Positions 7,544 to 16,530 are shown, numbered from the stretch's first letter. The stretch: DNA of 30,041 nucleotides from Treponema sp. (GCA_017613485.1 JAGADS010000063.1:1-30041); one strand, 5' to 3'. The notes: generated by a model from the letters alone, not told the origin. Translations and numbers: made by a program.

Positions 7544-8206
7544 CAAACCGTGCTCCAGAAAACTGTAATATTCATTCTGTGTCAGGATTATGTGATCCAT
7601 GAAAGTCATCCCCAGAACCACTGCCGCCTCCTCCAGAACCACAGTGGTCGCCCTGTCTGCATCGCTTGGAAGACAAGGCCCGAACGGATGATTATGAAAG
7701 CATATAACCCCTGCCGCATGGTCTGTGATTGCCTCAGAGAACACTTCCCTGGGATGCACCAGCGTCCGGCTCACGGTTCCCATGCTCACAACGCGTATGT
7801 TCAGCAGTTCCCTTGCTCCATTTACAGTTGCAACGGCAAAATGCTCCTGTTTTTTGAGTGAATAATGCTTTACAAAAGGCACTATGTCCGAGGGCTTTTC
7901 TATCCTGCACCTTGAGAATGAATTCCTCCTCCGTCCCAGCTCAACTGCCGCCGCAAGAGCAAGTGCCTTGGCAATTCCCATCCCGGAGATTCTTGTAAGC
8001 CTGTCAACAAGCTGACCTAGAGGATACTCATTGATTACCTCAAATGATTTCTCCGCCAGCTTCTCGATCGGCATGGATTTTGTTCCTCCGTTCAGTATAA
8101 GCATCAGAAGCTCTTCATCCGAAAGAAATTCAATTCCGTTCCTGACTGCCATTTCCCTGACATTCGGCTTTCCTTTTTTCTGCTTGAATATTTGTATTTC
8201 GTTCAT
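7535..8206 (-). CDS. radC: RadC-family JAB/JAMM protein
   Basis: This 223-residue RadC protein has N-terminal helix-hairpin-helix-like features (LTRISGMGIAKALALAAAVELGRR, about residues 70-93) and a C-terminal MPN/JAMM metal site: HPREVFSEAI (151-160) with the catalytic Glu, then HNHP (171-174) and S-x-x-D (Ser181, Asp184). The usual HNHPSG reads HNHPFG, a change outside the metal ligands. RadC proteins are common but their role is still debated; the old DNA-repair assignment is not secure. The ATG at 8206 has no Shine-Dalgarno and overlaps an 18-bp perfect palindrome. It converges with holA, overlapping by nine bases. Confidence 0.92.
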   Translation of the reverse strand: MNEIQIFKQKKGKPNVREMAVRNGIEFLSDEELLMLILNGGTKSMPIEKLAEKSFEVINEYPLGQLVDRLTRISGMGIAKALALAAAVELGRRRNSFSRCRIEKPSDIVPFVKHYSLKKQEHFAVATVNGARELLNIRVVSMGTVSRTLVHPREVFSEAITDHAAGVICFHNHPFGPCLPSDADRATTVVLEEAAVVLGMTFMDHIILTQNEYYSFLEHGLLK

Positions 8207-8243
8207 ACTATATATATAGTATCAGAGTGAGCGTTTTTAACAA
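8205..8243 (-). promoter_or_regulatory. radC promoter/operator candidate: 18-bp palindrome on the start codon
   Basis: ATACTATATATATAGTAT (8205-8222) is a perfect palindrome that includes two bases of the radC ATG. Read on the minus strand it contains an extended -10-like TGATACTAT, with TTGTTA 16 bases before TACTAT as a possible -35. Transcription would then start within a few bases of the ATG, giving a near-leaderless mRNA. Its TACT-(AT)n-AGTA form recalls the E. coli LexA box (CTG-N10-CAG with a TA-rich centre) but lacks the CTG/CAG ends. Confidence 0.5.
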
Positions 8244-8254
8244 TTTTTTAAAGG

Positions 8255-8278
8255 AAAATTTGAAAAAAATCAAATTTT
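8255..8278. repeat. 9-bp inverted repeat in the radC/PEGA divergent region
   Basis: AAAATTTGA (8255-8263) and TCAAATTTT (8270-8278) are perfect arms around six A residues. The repeat lies between the two divergent starts and could be an operator. It could equally be a chance product of AT-rich sequence. Confidence 0.35.
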
Positions 8279-8303
8279 TGTAGCCAAAACGTGTTTTAAC
8301 GGT

Positions 8304-8321
8304 TATTATTTATAATAGGAG
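8304..8321 (+). promoter_or_regulatory. -10-like boxes and RBS before the PEGA-domain gene
   Basis: A perfect TATAAT (8311-8316) lies immediately before AGGAG (8317-8321), which is the ribosome binding site for the ATG at 8330. If TATAAT were the -10, the mRNA would lack the AGGAG. The overlapping TATTAT at 8304-8309 is therefore the better -10. No convincing -35 is visible. Confidence 0.35.
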
Positions 8322-8329
8322 TTGATTTT

Positions 8330-9973
8330 ATGAACCGGTTGAACAAATTTTCTCTGATTTTACTGTTTTCTCTTTTCAGCCTGAACGCTTTTTCTCAGGA
8401 CCTCAATATCGGTGGAATCAGCTATGGTCATGATACGCCTAAGCCTCCTGCCATAAAAGAAGAAAAAATGTCATCTCTCCGAGTCACATCAAATCCTTCC
8501 AATGCAAAAGTATATTTCGACGGCGTTTACAAGGGAAATACTCCCCTTACGATAGAAAACATAAGCCAGGGCTATCACCGCGTAAAAGTTGAAAAAGAGC
8601 ATTACAGGGAAGAAAACGAAAGAATATATTTTTCAGGGAAATCAAGGAGATCATGTCATGCCAGGCTTGTTCAGATAAGCGGCTACCTCAGGGCATATTC
8701 AGATCCTTCTGGTGCAAGCCTTAGTGTAAACGGAAGCTCATATAAACAAGGTTCTTTACTTGAGCTGGACGAGGGTTATTACACGATAAAAGCAAGAAAA
8801 TTCGGCTATGAGGAAACATCTCAGAGGGTATATATTTCAAGACTGCATACCACAACACATACCATAAGCATGAGCAAGGCTGCTTTCAGGCTTGAATCCG
8901 TCTCATCAAACCGCACAAGGTTCAATCCGCAAAATCCAGGCTCCCTTGCAAGCGTAAAAATCACAGCCAGAGTAAACGCACCGGAAATAGGACTCTTGAC
9001 AGTATCTGATTCAAACGGAACGGAAATTTTTTCAACTCCACTTTCATTTACGACATGGACGTATAATTATTACTGGAGAGGCACAGACAGTTACGGGACA
9101 CCAGTATCTGACGGACTCTATAAAATAGAAATCCAGGCGGCAGGTCAAAGTTCATCCTGCATTGTCACAGTGGATTCAAGCCTTGTCTATCCTGGGCTTT
9201 CCCTTACAAACGGAGGATCTGGAATCGGAAGCGTTGCAAGTGCGGAAAGTTTCCCCGAGGACACATCTTTCCTTGAGATTGATGCAGGCCTTATCCTGAA
9301 CAACAGCACAAAGAGTGTCTATCAGGTTCCGCTTTCTCTGGGATTTTTGTGGGTACCGTCTGAGCACTTTGAGCTTGGTCTTGCATTCAGGCCTTATCTT
9401 AATGGAGAGGATTCTGTCATCAATTTCAGTTCTTCAATTAAACTCACGTTCCAGGCCCCATTGACAGACTACACTTCCTTATGCTTTGGAGTTCTTGGAA
9501 GAGTCGGCTTTGCAACAGGCACGCTTTACCAGCCCTATGGAATCGATTCAGGAAACGGCTCTGGTTTTGGTGCTGTCCTTGGATTAAAGACAGGTGACCT
9601 CTATGTCGGAGCTGAGACAAGCCTTATCATAAACCCGACGTCTGGACTATTGACAGGAAGCGATGACCGTATATGGAAGACAGGTCTTGCCGTTAAAAAG
9701 CAGTTTGACAGCGGAAGCCTTGGTCTTTTTGCCGCCCTGAATGTTGCTGACGGAGATTACAACTATACTGTAACTCATGATGAGACAGATTATAATGTCT
9801 CTGGAAGCTATGACGGTGAGTGTGTCTGGGAGGCAGGATTTGAAGGCTCATGGTTTATTTTCTCTTCACCTTCTCAGTTTGTATTCAGGGGAGGAACTTA
9901 CATCATGCCGCAAAATACTGATACCAGGCTTATATATCCTCATGTCCAGATTGGCCTGAAGTTTTTATTCTAG
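8330..9973 (+). CDS. exported PEGA-domain protein with C-terminal beta-barrel
   Basis: This 547-residue protein has a signal peptide (residues 1-23, ending NAFSQ). Two PEGA-type surface-layer repeats follow: about 47-112 (SLRVTSNPSNAKVYFDGVYK, then GNTPLTI and GYHRVKVEKE) and 113-180 (GYLRAYSDPSGASLSVNG...GYYTIKARKFGY). Next is a FlgD-like Ig domain (about 181-283, with the YYWRGTDSYGTPVSDGLYKI signature). The C-terminal 230 residues show alternating hydrophobic strands ending in Phe (VQIGLKFLF), as expected of an outer-membrane barrel. I infer an outer-membrane protein that exposes PEGA/Ig domains, probably toward the periplasm or peptidoglycan. The function is unknown. The next gene starts nine bases after the stop, so they may be co-transcribed. 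Confidence 0.75.
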   Translation: MNRLNKFSLILLFSLFSLNAFSQDLNIGGISYGHDTPKPPAIKEEKMSSLRVTSNPSNAKVYFDGVYKGNTPLTIENISQGYHRVKVEKEHYREENERIYFSGKSRRSCHARLVQISGYLRAYSDPSGASLSVNGSSYKQGSLLELDEGYYTIKARKFGYEETSQRVYISRLHTTTHTISMSKAAFRLESVSSNRTRFNPQNPGSLASVKITARVNAPEIGLLTVSDSNGTEIFSTPLSFTTWTYNYYWRGTDSYGTPVSDGLYKIEIQAAGQSSSCIVTVDSSLVYPGLSLTNGGSGIGSVASAESFPEDTSFLEIDAGLILNNSTKSVYQVPLSLGFLWVPSEHFELGLAFRPYLNGEDSVINFSSSIKLTFQAPLTDYTSLCFGVLGRVGFATGTLYQPYGIDSGNGSGFGAVLGLKTGDLYVGAETSLIINPTSGLLTGSDDRIWKTGLAVKKQFDSGSLGLFAALNVADGDYNYTVTHDETDYNVSGSYDGECVWEAGFEGSWFIFSSPSQFVFRGGTYIMPQNTDTRLIYPHVQIGLKFLF

Positions 9974-9982
9974 GATTGACTT

Positions 9983-10873
9983 ATGCAGATGATAATAACC
10001 GGAAGCGGAACAAGCCACGGAGTTCCTGTAATAGACTGTAATTGTGCGGTCTGCACTTCCGACGATCCAAAGAACAAAAGGCTGCGTTCTGCCGCATGGG
10101 TAAAATCTCCTGCATCCATCATAATCGACACAGGTCCTGAATTCCGCATACAGGCATTAAAGTTCAAGATTCATGACCCGGACTGTGTCCTGCTTACCCA
10201 CAATCACGCTGACCACTTGAACGGACTTGATGACCTCAGGGTATTCAGCCATACAAAATCAGCAGATCCACTGAGTCCCACTCCAGAAACCGAGGGAGAC
10301 GGTCTTTCAATCTATGCGAGTAAGACGGAAATCAAGGCAATAAAAAAAAGATTTGACTATATCTTTACACCGGTTACCCAGGGAGGCGGAAAACCAAAGC
10401 TCAATTTAATCTGCACCTCAGGCATTGACGGAGGAAACCCGCTTAAAGTCAAAGGCGTATCGATAATACCCATACCGATAATGCACGGAAACCTTAAGGT
10501 AAACGGCTACCTTTTGACGGAAGAAAAAGACGGCCACAAAAAAAGCATTGCATACCTTACTGACTGCAACTCAATTCCAGAGGCTTCCTTTCAAATACTA
10601 AAGGACTATGGTGGAGAAATTGAACATCTTGTCATCGATGCACTTCGGGAAAAGACACATTCATCTCATTTTTCATTTTTAGAGGCAATGGCGGCATCAG
10701 ACAGAATCATGGCAAAGCACACATGGTTCATCCACATGACGCACAACATGGATCATTACGACATACAGAGATACATTGACCATAATCTTGATAAATTTCC
10801 CAACCTTAAATCGATTGTGGAAAACGGAGGCTCAGTCTGTCCATCCTGCGACGGTCTTGAAATTGAAACTTAA
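9983..10873 (+). CDS. PhnP-like MBL-fold metallo-hydrolase
   Basis: This 296-residue metallo-beta-lactamase-fold enzyme resembles the PhnP phosphodiesterase group. The N-terminus has the group's GSGTSHGVPVIDCNCAVC loop (residues 7-24, with the structural-zinc-type cysteines). The HxHxDH metal motif is THNHADHLNGLDDLR (His73, His75, Asp77, His78). Further ligands are likely at IMHG (about 168) and YLTD (about 195), and HMTHNMDHYD lies near residue 250. No other phosphonate (phn) gene is nearby, so the substrate is probably a cyclic nucleotide or another phosphodiester rather than a C-P lyase intermediate. Ribosome binding site AGGA lies seven bases before the ATG. It converges with copA across a hairpin. 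Confidence 0.85.
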   Translation: MQMIITGSGTSHGVPVIDCNCAVCTSDDPKNKRLRSAAWVKSPASIIIDTGPEFRIQALKFKIHDPDCVLLTHNHADHLNGLDDLRVFSHTKSADPLSPTPETEGDGLSIYASKTEIKAIKKRFDYIFTPVTQGGGKPKLNLICTSGIDGGNPLKVKGVSIIPIPIMHGNLKVNGYLLTEEKDGHKKSIAYLTDCNSIPEASFQILKDYGGEIEHLVIDALREKTHSSHFSFLEAMAASDRIMAKHTWFIHMTHNMDHYDIQRYIDHNLDKFPNLKSIVENGGSVCPSCDGLEIET

Positions 10874-10886
10874 GGAACCCATGATT

Positions 10887-10924
10887 ATGTCATTGCCAGA
10901 CCGGGTCTCGCCCGATAATGACAT
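10887..10924. repeat. REP-like hairpin between convergent phnP-like gene and copA
   Basis: Outer arms ATGTCATT (10887-10894) and AATGACAT (10917-10924) enclose an inner stem CGGG-tctcg-CCCG (10902-10914). The start of the outer arm, TGTCATTGCC, is shared with the reverse complement of the hairpin at 21588-21614. Placed between two convergent genes, it may act as a bidirectional terminator or be a dispersed palindromic repeat. Confidence 0.6.
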
Positions 10925-10936
10925 TAGTTATCATGC

Positions 10937-11152
10937 TTATATCATCTCATATCCGGCTTCTTTGATTGCGGCGGCAAAAACCTCATCGGGAATGTCCTTT
11001 GTAAGCTTTACGAGAACTTCTTTTTTCTCATGGTCAGCGTTTGCCTCTGTTACTCCGTCGATTGCCTCAAGTGCTTTCTTTACATGCATCTCACAGTGCT
11101 GGCACATCATGCCCTCTACCCTTAATGTTTTTTCTGCCATATTTTCCTCCTT
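10937..11152 (-). other. internal in-frame RBS and ATG: possible separate CopZ chaperone
   Basis: Within copA, AAGGAGG (minus strand, 11152-11146) lies five bases before an in-frame ATG at 11140-11138. The product would be 67 residues, [20 protein letters not shown] onward, which is the exact size and layout of a stand-alone CopZ copper chaperone with a CxxC metal site. No stop codon separates it from the ATPase. Either it is simply a fused domain, or one gene makes both the fusion and free CopZ by internal initiation. The Shine-Dalgarno is stronger than that of copA itself. Confidence 0.55.
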
Positions 11153-13480
11153 GGGTTCTGCGACAGTATCCTGCATTATTTTGGTCAGGTCTATACTTGA
11201 TTTAACTTTTTTATCATGCCGTGGATTTTGAATGTCGACCAGATTCAGCCTGAGTGCATTTGTAACCACGCAAAAACTTGAAAGGCTCATTGCGGCAGCG
11301 GAAAGCATGGGATTTATAACGATTCCCAAGCTGGAAAGTGCACCTGCGGCAACCGGTATCAAAATGACATTGTAGAAGAATGCCCAGAAAAGATTCTGAT
11401 GAATTATCCTTAATGTTGCACGGCTCAACCTTATGGCGGCACTTACATCAGTCAGGCGGCTTTTGCTCAAGACTAGCGAGGCTGCATCTATGGCAACATC
11501 GGTTCCTGCTCCAACTGCTATGCCTATGTCACTTGATGCAAGAGATGGTGCGTCGTTTATTCCGTCACCAACCATTGCAGTTTTTCCTATTGAACTCAGT
11601 TTTTTTATGATATCGGCTTTCCCGTCAGGCATGAGGGATGATGCGGTAAAATCAACTCCACTCTGTAATGCAACGGCAGATGCTGTCCTTTTGTTGTCGC
11701 CTGTGAGCATTACGGTTTTTATTCCCATTCCACCAAGCTCTTTTATTGCACGAGGACTTTCTTCCCTTATGGCATCAGAAACTGATATGATTCCAAGCAT
11801 TTTATCTTCCGTACAGAATAAAAGTGCTGTCTGTCCCAAATCAGAGTATTTTCTTACCTCATCTTTTATTTCTTCCTCAACATTGCAGACTGATGAAATA
11901 TAATCATAGCTTCCACCGTAGACTTTTTTTCCGTTCACGATGGCACTAATTCCTTTTCCTGTTTCCGCCTTAAAATGCTCTGCCTCCAGGGGAACAATGT
12001 TTTTTCCTGATGCATGATTCATGACGGCAAGGGCAAGGGGATGCTCGCTTTTTGATTCCAGGGATGCAGCTGAAACCAGCAGTTCCTCTTCGCTTACGGA
12101 CGGTGAAGTGTGGATTTTGCATACTGTCGGTTTTCCGCTTGTAATGGTTCCGGTTTTATCCATTGCAACAATCTTAATACGGGCACATTCCTCAAGTGAC
12201 TCAGCAGTTTTAAATAATATTCCGTTCCTTGCACCCTTACCTGTTCCGACCATTATGGCAACCGGTGTAGCAAGGCCCAGTGCACATGGACATGAAATTA
12301 CAAGAACAGAAATTGCCCTGGATAGAGAGAATCCTATTTCCTTTCCAAGAATCATCCAGATTACAAAGACTACGACAGCTGTCCCGATTACAAGGGGAAC
12401 AAATATTCCGCTGACTTTATCCGCTGTTTTTGCAATCGGGGCTTTTCCAGACGATGCATCTGAGACCATCTGTATTATTTTGGAAAACGATGTTTCTTCT
12501 CCCACGCTTGTTGCCCTGCACCTCAGGAAACCTGTTGTATTCATCGTGGCACAAAACACCCTGCTTCCCTGAGCCTTGTCAACCGGCATGCTTTCTCCTG
12601 TAAGGGCACTTTCGTCAACGGCACTTTCTCCGTCAATCACAATACCGTCCACAGGAATCTTTTCTCCAGGCCTGACTAGAAATACATCATCAACAGAGAC
12701 TTCCTCTACCATTACAGCCTGCTCTTTTCCGTCACGTTCAATTACCGCAGTCTTTGGGGAAAGCTTTAACAGGCCCTTTAGTGCATCCGTTGTCCTTTCT
12801 TTTGAAACTGACTCAAGAAGCTTACCGACGGTTATGAGGGTTACAATCATTGAGGCCCCCTCAAAATAAAGGTTATCCATGCACTTCATAACCTCTGCAT
12901 GATTTCCAAGTGCATCCTGATAAATCATTACAAAGACAATGCAGAGGCTGTAAAGATATGAAACACCTGAACCAAGGGCAACAAGAGTGTCCATGTTGGG
13001 AGAGCGGTGGATAAGAGCCTTAAATCCATTTGTAAAGAATTTTCTGTTTATGAGAAGTATTATCTGGCAAAGAAGAAGCTCCAGGAGTGCTGTTGAGACA
13101 TGACTTTTTGTAAAGAATTCAGGCAGCGGAAAAGACCACATCATGTGCCCCATGCTTACATACATCAAGGCAAGCAGAAATACAATCGAGGAAACAAGCC
13201 GCCTTGCCAAAACAGGAGTCATCACATCTTTTAAAAGGTCTTCTTTTTGTGTAATGGATGTTGTTTTTTTTGAATTATCATTCCCCAGGATTCTGGCACC
13301 GTAACCTGCTTTCTCAACTGCGGAAATAATCTCACCGCTTGAGGCACTTCCCTCTACCCTCATTGAATTTGTCAATAGATTCACCTGACATGAGGAAACA
13401 CCTTCTACAGAAGAAACTGCCTTTTCTACCCTTGTACTGCATGCGGCACAAGTCATTCCTGTGACGGCAAACTGTTCCAT
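10937..13480 (-). CDS. copA: Cu(I)-exporting P1B-type ATPase with fused C-terminal HMA domain
   Basis: This copper efflux pump has, counting from the ATG at 13480 (847 residues), an N-terminal heavy-metal domain GMTCAAC (Cys11, Cys14), the actuator TGES (294-297), the intramembrane [11 protein letters not shown] (Cys397, Cys399), the phosphorylated aspartate in DKTGT (Asp441), GDGIND, and the Cu(I)-type late-helix residues FFYN and MSLSS. After the last membrane helix and a charged linker there is a second HMA domain (about 781-847, MMCQHC), which most CopA proteins lack at this end. I chose the ATG over the TTG at 13489 because AGGAG at 13492-13496 is only two bases from the TTG. csoR lies just upstream, so copper-dependent expression is expected. 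Confidence 0.93.
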   Translation of the reverse strand: MEQFAVTGMTCAACSTRVEKAVSSVEGVSSCQVNLLTNSMRVEGSASSGEIISAVEKAGYGARILGNDNSKKTTSITQKEDLLKDVMTPVLARRLVSSIVFLLALMYVSMGHMMWSFPLPEFFTKSHVSTALLELLLCQIILLINRKFFTNGFKALIHRSPNMDTLVALGSGVSYLYSLCIVFVMIYQDALGNHAEVMKCMDNLYFEGASMIVTLITVGKLLESVSKERTTDALKGLLKLSPKTAVIERDGKEQAVMVEEVSVDDVFLVRPGEKIPVDGIVIDGESAVDESALTGESMPVDKAQGSRVFCATMNTTGFLRCRATSVGEETSFSKIIQMVSDASSGKAPIAKTADKVSGIFVPLVIGTAVVVFVIWMILGKEIGFSLSRAISVLVISCPCALGLATPVAIMVGTGKGARNGILFKTAESLEECARIKIVAMDKTGTITSGKPTVCKIHTSPSVSEEELLVSAASLESKSEHPLALAVMNHASGKNIVPLEAEHFKAETGKGISAIVNGKKVYGGSYDYISSVCNVEEEIKDEVRKYSDLGQTALLFCTEDKMLGIISVSDAIREESPRAIKELGGMGIKTVMLTGDNKRTASAVALQSGVDFTASSLMPDGKADIIKKLSSIGKTAMVGDGINDAPSLASSDIGIAVGAGTDVAIDAASLVLSKSRLTDVSAAIRLSRATLRIIHQNLFWAFFYNVILIPVAAGALSSLGIVINPMLSAAAMSLSSFCVVTNALRLNLVDIQNPRHDKKVKSSIDLTKIMQDTVAEPKEENMAEKTLRVEGMMCQHCEMHVKKALEAIDGVTEANADHEKKEVLVKLTKDIPDEVFAAAIKEAGYEMI

Positions 13481-13494
13481 ATAAGACAAATCTC

Positions 13495-13797
13495 CTAGCG
13501 CATCATTTTCTGCAGTGTCCAGATGAGTTCCTCGATAATCTCCGTGTCTCCCTTTTTAAGTTTCTGAGTTACGCAAGTCCTCAAGTGCTCGTTCAAAAGT
13601 TCCCTGTTGAATGCCTGCAATGCTGATGTGGCTGCGGATACCTGCATCAGAATATCCGTGCAATATGCTCCTTTTTCCACCATACCGCGGATTCCCTTAA
13701 TCTGACCTTCCACACGATTCAGGCGTACTGTAAGGTCATGTATCATTTCCTCAGAGCGCTGAACTGTTCTATGCACATGTTCCTTTTCCTGCTGCAT
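13495..13797 (-). CDS. csoR: CsoR-family copper-sensing repressor
   Basis: This 100-residue all-helical repressor belongs to the CsoR/RcnR (DUF156) family. The Cu(I)-type ligand set is present: Cys in GAYCTDIL (about residue 46), then His and Cys in LLNEHLRTC (about 71 and 75). The family signature [12 protein letters not shown] is at about 25-36. Family knowledge says apo-CsoR represses and Cu(I) releases it. The stop codon TAG runs into the copA ribosome binding site, so the two genes form an operon. Ribosome binding site GGAGG lies a few bases before the ATG. A promoter and a matching operator candidate lie upstream. Confidence 0.92.
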   Translation of the reverse strand: MQQEKEHVHRTVQRSEEMIHDLTVRLNRVEGQIKGIRGMVEKGAYCTDILMQVSAATSALQAFNRELLNEHLRTCVTQKLKKGDTEIIEELIWTLQKMMR

Positions 13798-13814
13798 AAT
13801 TGTCCTCCATCTAT

Positions 13815-13866
13815 TTCAATATAATAAAGTAATCAAAAAAAAGCAATATACCCTAGTCCCCTATTG
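13815..13866 (-). promoter_or_regulatory. csoR-copA promoter and CsoR operator candidate
   Basis: On the minus strand, TTGCTT (13847-13842), 17 bases and TATATT (13824-13819) form a plausible promoter. Overlapping the -35 is a 23-bp site (13866-13844) with CAATA and TATTG as inverted ends around a G-rich centre (GGGGACTAGGG). AT-rich inverted ends flanking G tracts are typical of CsoR/RcnR-family operators. Its position against the -35 fits repression of the operon. Confidence 0.5.
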
Positions 13867-13893
13867 TATTTTTTTATAATCCAGAGTCTTCAC

Positions 13894-13922
13894 TTTACAA
13901 ATTCAGAAACCTGCCGTATAAT
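13894..13922 (+). promoter_or_regulatory. sigma-70 promoter of the 7TM/HD-GYP operon
   Basis: TTTACA (13894-13899), a 17-base spacer and a perfect TATAAT (13917-13922) give a strong promoter. The predicted start point near 13929 leaves a leader of about 18 bases to the ATG at 13947, with AGGTTGGA as the ribosome binding site. This placement argues against the upstream TTG at 13935. Confidence 0.65.
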
Positions 13923-13946
13923 TAAAGTTACAGGTTGGACTATTAT

Positions 13947-15695
13947 ATGGATAAGCTTTTATATGTTTACACTTGTATTACTGGATTCTCGCTGGTTACC
14001 ATGCTTGTAACGCTGATAATTCTTTCTGCACGCCGCGCAACCGAGGCACAGAAATATGTATTCAGTGTCATAAGCGTAACTTTCCTTTTCTTTTTGGGAT
14101 ACATCATCTATCAGACATCAAATTCCCTGAACATGATGCTTCTCGGTATCAAGCTTGAGTTGTTTTCGGTTCTTACCATCTTCATAATCATTTTCATGAT
14201 TTTCCAGCAGGTCTACAACGTCCTTATTCCGCGTATTCCCATGATTTTAATCACGGTATGGTTTGTTTTCCTGTGCATCATTTCGGTGACAGCCAGAAAC
14301 GATCATGACGGAACCCTGTTCTCACTGCTTTTTTCCGATTACAGTCTGGAAACTCTGTCAAATGGAACAACAAAACTCGCATTTGTCACAAACTGGGGCT
14401 TTTACGCTATAACTTACACGCTGGTTGCTCTTGGATTAAGTACAATAGTAATATTTATCTGGGCACTGATTCTCTCGCACAACCACAAGTACCGCATCAG
14501 CTCTGCTTTTTTCCTGGTAACTTTGATTCCTCAGTTCTGTCTTCTTACTTTTCTGTTTACTGGAATCGACAAGCATAATTTCCCCTATGCACCGCTCATC
14601 TGTGCAATAGCTGCCATACTTGCCACCATAATGACATCCAGGGAGCAGTTTTCCAACCTTTACGATCTTGCATACAAGGAATTAATGAACTCCATGCAGA
14701 ATCCGCTTTTCATCATAGACAATACATTTTTTGTAAGGCGTGTGAACAAAGCTGCAAAATCCATATTCCCGGAATATCAGAATCTTGATGACTCAAGTTA
14801 TTACAAGATGAAGACTGTACCTGAAATTCAAAACATAATCACACCCCCGATGCACGAGGTTGAAAAGAACGACCGCTACAAGGCAATCGGCAAAAACATT
14901 TACGATCCGGAAATTCATAAGATTGGCAGAGGCAGGCACCTTTACGGCTATGTACTGATTCTGAACAACGTAACGGATCAGTATTCACACAGCTCAATGC
15001 TGCAGGAACTTACGCACAAGCTTTCAACCACACTGCGCACAAACAGAAACAGGGAAATAACAAGCCGTGAAAAAATCATGTCGGGGGCTCTTCAGTTCAT
15101 CAAGGACAAGGATCCTGATATGGCAGCACACATGCGCAGAGTCGGAAACTACACATTCATCCTTGCACGTCAGATGAGGAAAGACGGATCTTACACAGAT
15201 ATTCTTACAGATACTTACATTGAGACACTTAGTCAGATTGCACCACTTCATGATGTTGGAATATTCCTGCTGCCGGACGGACTCTTGCGGAAAAAGGACA
15301 AGACGGACGAAGAGGTAAAGGCATTCCAGTCACATACTGTTCTTGGAGCACAGATGATTGACCGCATGATTGTGAACAATTATGATGACCTGTATTACAG
15401 GCTTGCACGAGAGGTTGCACTCTATCATCATGAGTATTGGGACGGAAGCGGTTACATACAGGGTCTCAGGGGCGAGGAGATTCCTCTTTCTGCACGCATA
15501 GTAGGAGGTACTAATACCTTTGACAACATCGCAATGAAAGAAGAGTATCTGGCATCCGGTGATTTTGATGCAATCATAAAGGAACTGGAAGAGACAAAGA
15601 AAGATCAGCTGGATCCTCTTGTTCTTGAATCCATCATAAGCGGCAAGGAAGATTTCAAGGAAATGTATGAGAAAGTGAGGGCGGAGGGGCTATGA
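13947..15695 (+). CDS. 7TM sensor with PAS-like region and degenerate HD-GYP domain
   Basis: This 582-residue membrane protein has seven hydrophobic helices in about residues 1-230, resembling the N-terminal 7TM sensor region of some histidine kinases. A PAS-like segment follows (about 240-345, NPLFIIDNTFFVRRVNKAA), then a C-terminal HD-GYP-like domain (about 370-560). HD-GYP enzymes hydrolyse cyclic di-GMP. Metal-type histidines remain: His395, His435-Asp436, His463 and His494-His495. HDxGK reads HDVGI, the GYP signature reads GYI (502-504), and the usual DxFDA reads NTFDN with Asn523. Catalysis may be lost or changed. The ATG at 13947 fits the promoter; a TTG lies four codons upstream. The stop overlaps the next ATG (ATGA). 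Confidence 0.8.
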   Translation: MDKLLYVYTCITGFSLVTMLVTLIILSARRATEAQKYVFSVISVTFLFFLGYIIYQTSNSLNMMLLGIKLELFSVLTIFIIIFMIFQQVYNVLIPRIPMILITVWFVFLCIISVTARNDHDGTLFSLLFSDYSLETLSNGTTKLAFVTNWGFYAITYTLVALGLSTIVIFIWALILSHNHKYRISSAFFLVTLIPQFCLLTFLFTGIDKHNFPYAPLICAIAAILATIMTSREQFSNLYDLAYKELMNSMQNPLFIIDNTFFVRRVNKAAKSIFPEYQNLDDSSYYKMKTVPEIQNIITPPMHEVEKNDRYKAIGKNIYDPEIHKIGRGRHLYGYVLILNNVTDQYSHSSMLQELTHKLSTTLRTNRNREITSREKIMSGALQFIKDKDPDMAAHMRRVGNYTFILARQMRKDGSYTDILTDTYIETLSQIAPLHDVGIFLLPDGLLRKKDKTDEEVKAFQSHTVLGAQMIDRMIVNNYDDLYYRLAREVALYHHEYWDGSGYIQGLRGEEIPLSARIVGGTNTFDNIAMKEEYLASGDFDAIIKELEETKKDQLDPLVLESIISGKEDFKEMYEKVRAEGL

Positions 15696-16522
15696 CCGTC
15701 ACCGCAAGAAAAACTGACTGGGTACCGCTTGCACTTGCATTATTCAAGTTTACTCTTGCATTCTTTGTAATCGGCTATGTTGCCTTTCAAATTGCAACGG
15801 GAACTCAGACAGAGCTTACGGCGGAAAAGGACAGTGTTGCCACAAGGCTTCCCATACAGAAGAATTCCATTGTAGCAGAAACCATCAGCTTGATAGAAAA
15901 CAAACAGATGGACATGGCAATGGAAAAATGCGTCCAGATTCAGGACGAGGAGCTTCCTGATGAAGTGAAAAATTACTTCAATGAATTCATGCGTTATTAT
16001 CAGAAAAAATCCAAGGCAAAAAAAATTGAGGGTCAGATTAAGGACGAATCATTCTTTGTAAATTCCGCACCATACATTACTGAATATCTTTCTGAGAACA
16101 CAGAGCTTTCACCTGTGCAGGTACTACATGCAGGAGAAGTAATTCCGTATTTCTGCATAAGCAATTACTCAGAGAAATTCACCAACCGCCAGAACGTAAA
16201 CCAAAACATTTTTACTTTATGCGGACAGTACATTCAGCAGTTTGTGTATCCGCAGGACAGCCCCACCAGAATGTCTGCTGACATAATTTGCCTTGAGATA
16301 AAGACAAAATATTACAGTTATCCAAGAAAACCTGATTATTTAAAACAGGTTGTTTCTCTTATTGACGAATATCAGAAAACATACAGTGAAACACTCGGTT
16401 CAAACGGAACATTCCACAAGCAGAGGGATTACCTGGAAGCAGCACGTTCATTGTGTATCAAAAGAATAAATAAAAAATGGTATAATTTTACGATAGGAAA
16501 CATACCTGACTATTTCATGTAA
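15692..16522 (+). CDS. single-pass membrane protein of unknown function
   Basis: I do not recognise this 276-residue protein. It has one hydrophobic segment near the N-terminus (about residues 11-36, LALALFKFTLAFFVIGYVAF), with no lipobox or clear cleavage site, followed by about 240 polar, mostly helical residues. The likely topology is N-in with the rest in the periplasm. The ATG overlaps the stop of the 7TM/HD-GYP gene, so translation is coupled and the two products probably act together. The mature part might be an extracytoplasmic input or scaffold module; nothing in the sequence proves it. Confidence 0.75.
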   Translation: MTVTARKTDWVPLALALFKFTLAFFVIGYVAFQIATGTQTELTAEKDSVATRLPIQKNSIVAETISLIENKQMDMAMEKCVQIQDEELPDEVKNYFNEFMRYYQKKSKAKKIEGQIKDESFFVNSAPYITEYLSENTELSPVQVLHAGEVIPYFCISNYSEKFTNRQNVNQNIFTLCGQYIQQFVYPQDSPTRMSADIICLEIKTKYYSYPRKPDYLKQVVSLIDEYQKTYSETLGSNGTFHKQRDYLEAARSLCIKRINKKWYNFTIGNIPDYFM

Positions 16523-16530
16523 GCTGATTT

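Noticed and set aside
10937..11160. Frameshift or broken copZ at the end of copA
   Set aside because: The frame is continuous with a sensible linker and no stop, so a fusion or an internal start fits better than damage.
11433..12869. Several plus-strand ORFs opposite copA
   Set aside because: They are antisense frames of a clearly conserved P-type ATPase and have no family features or RBS.
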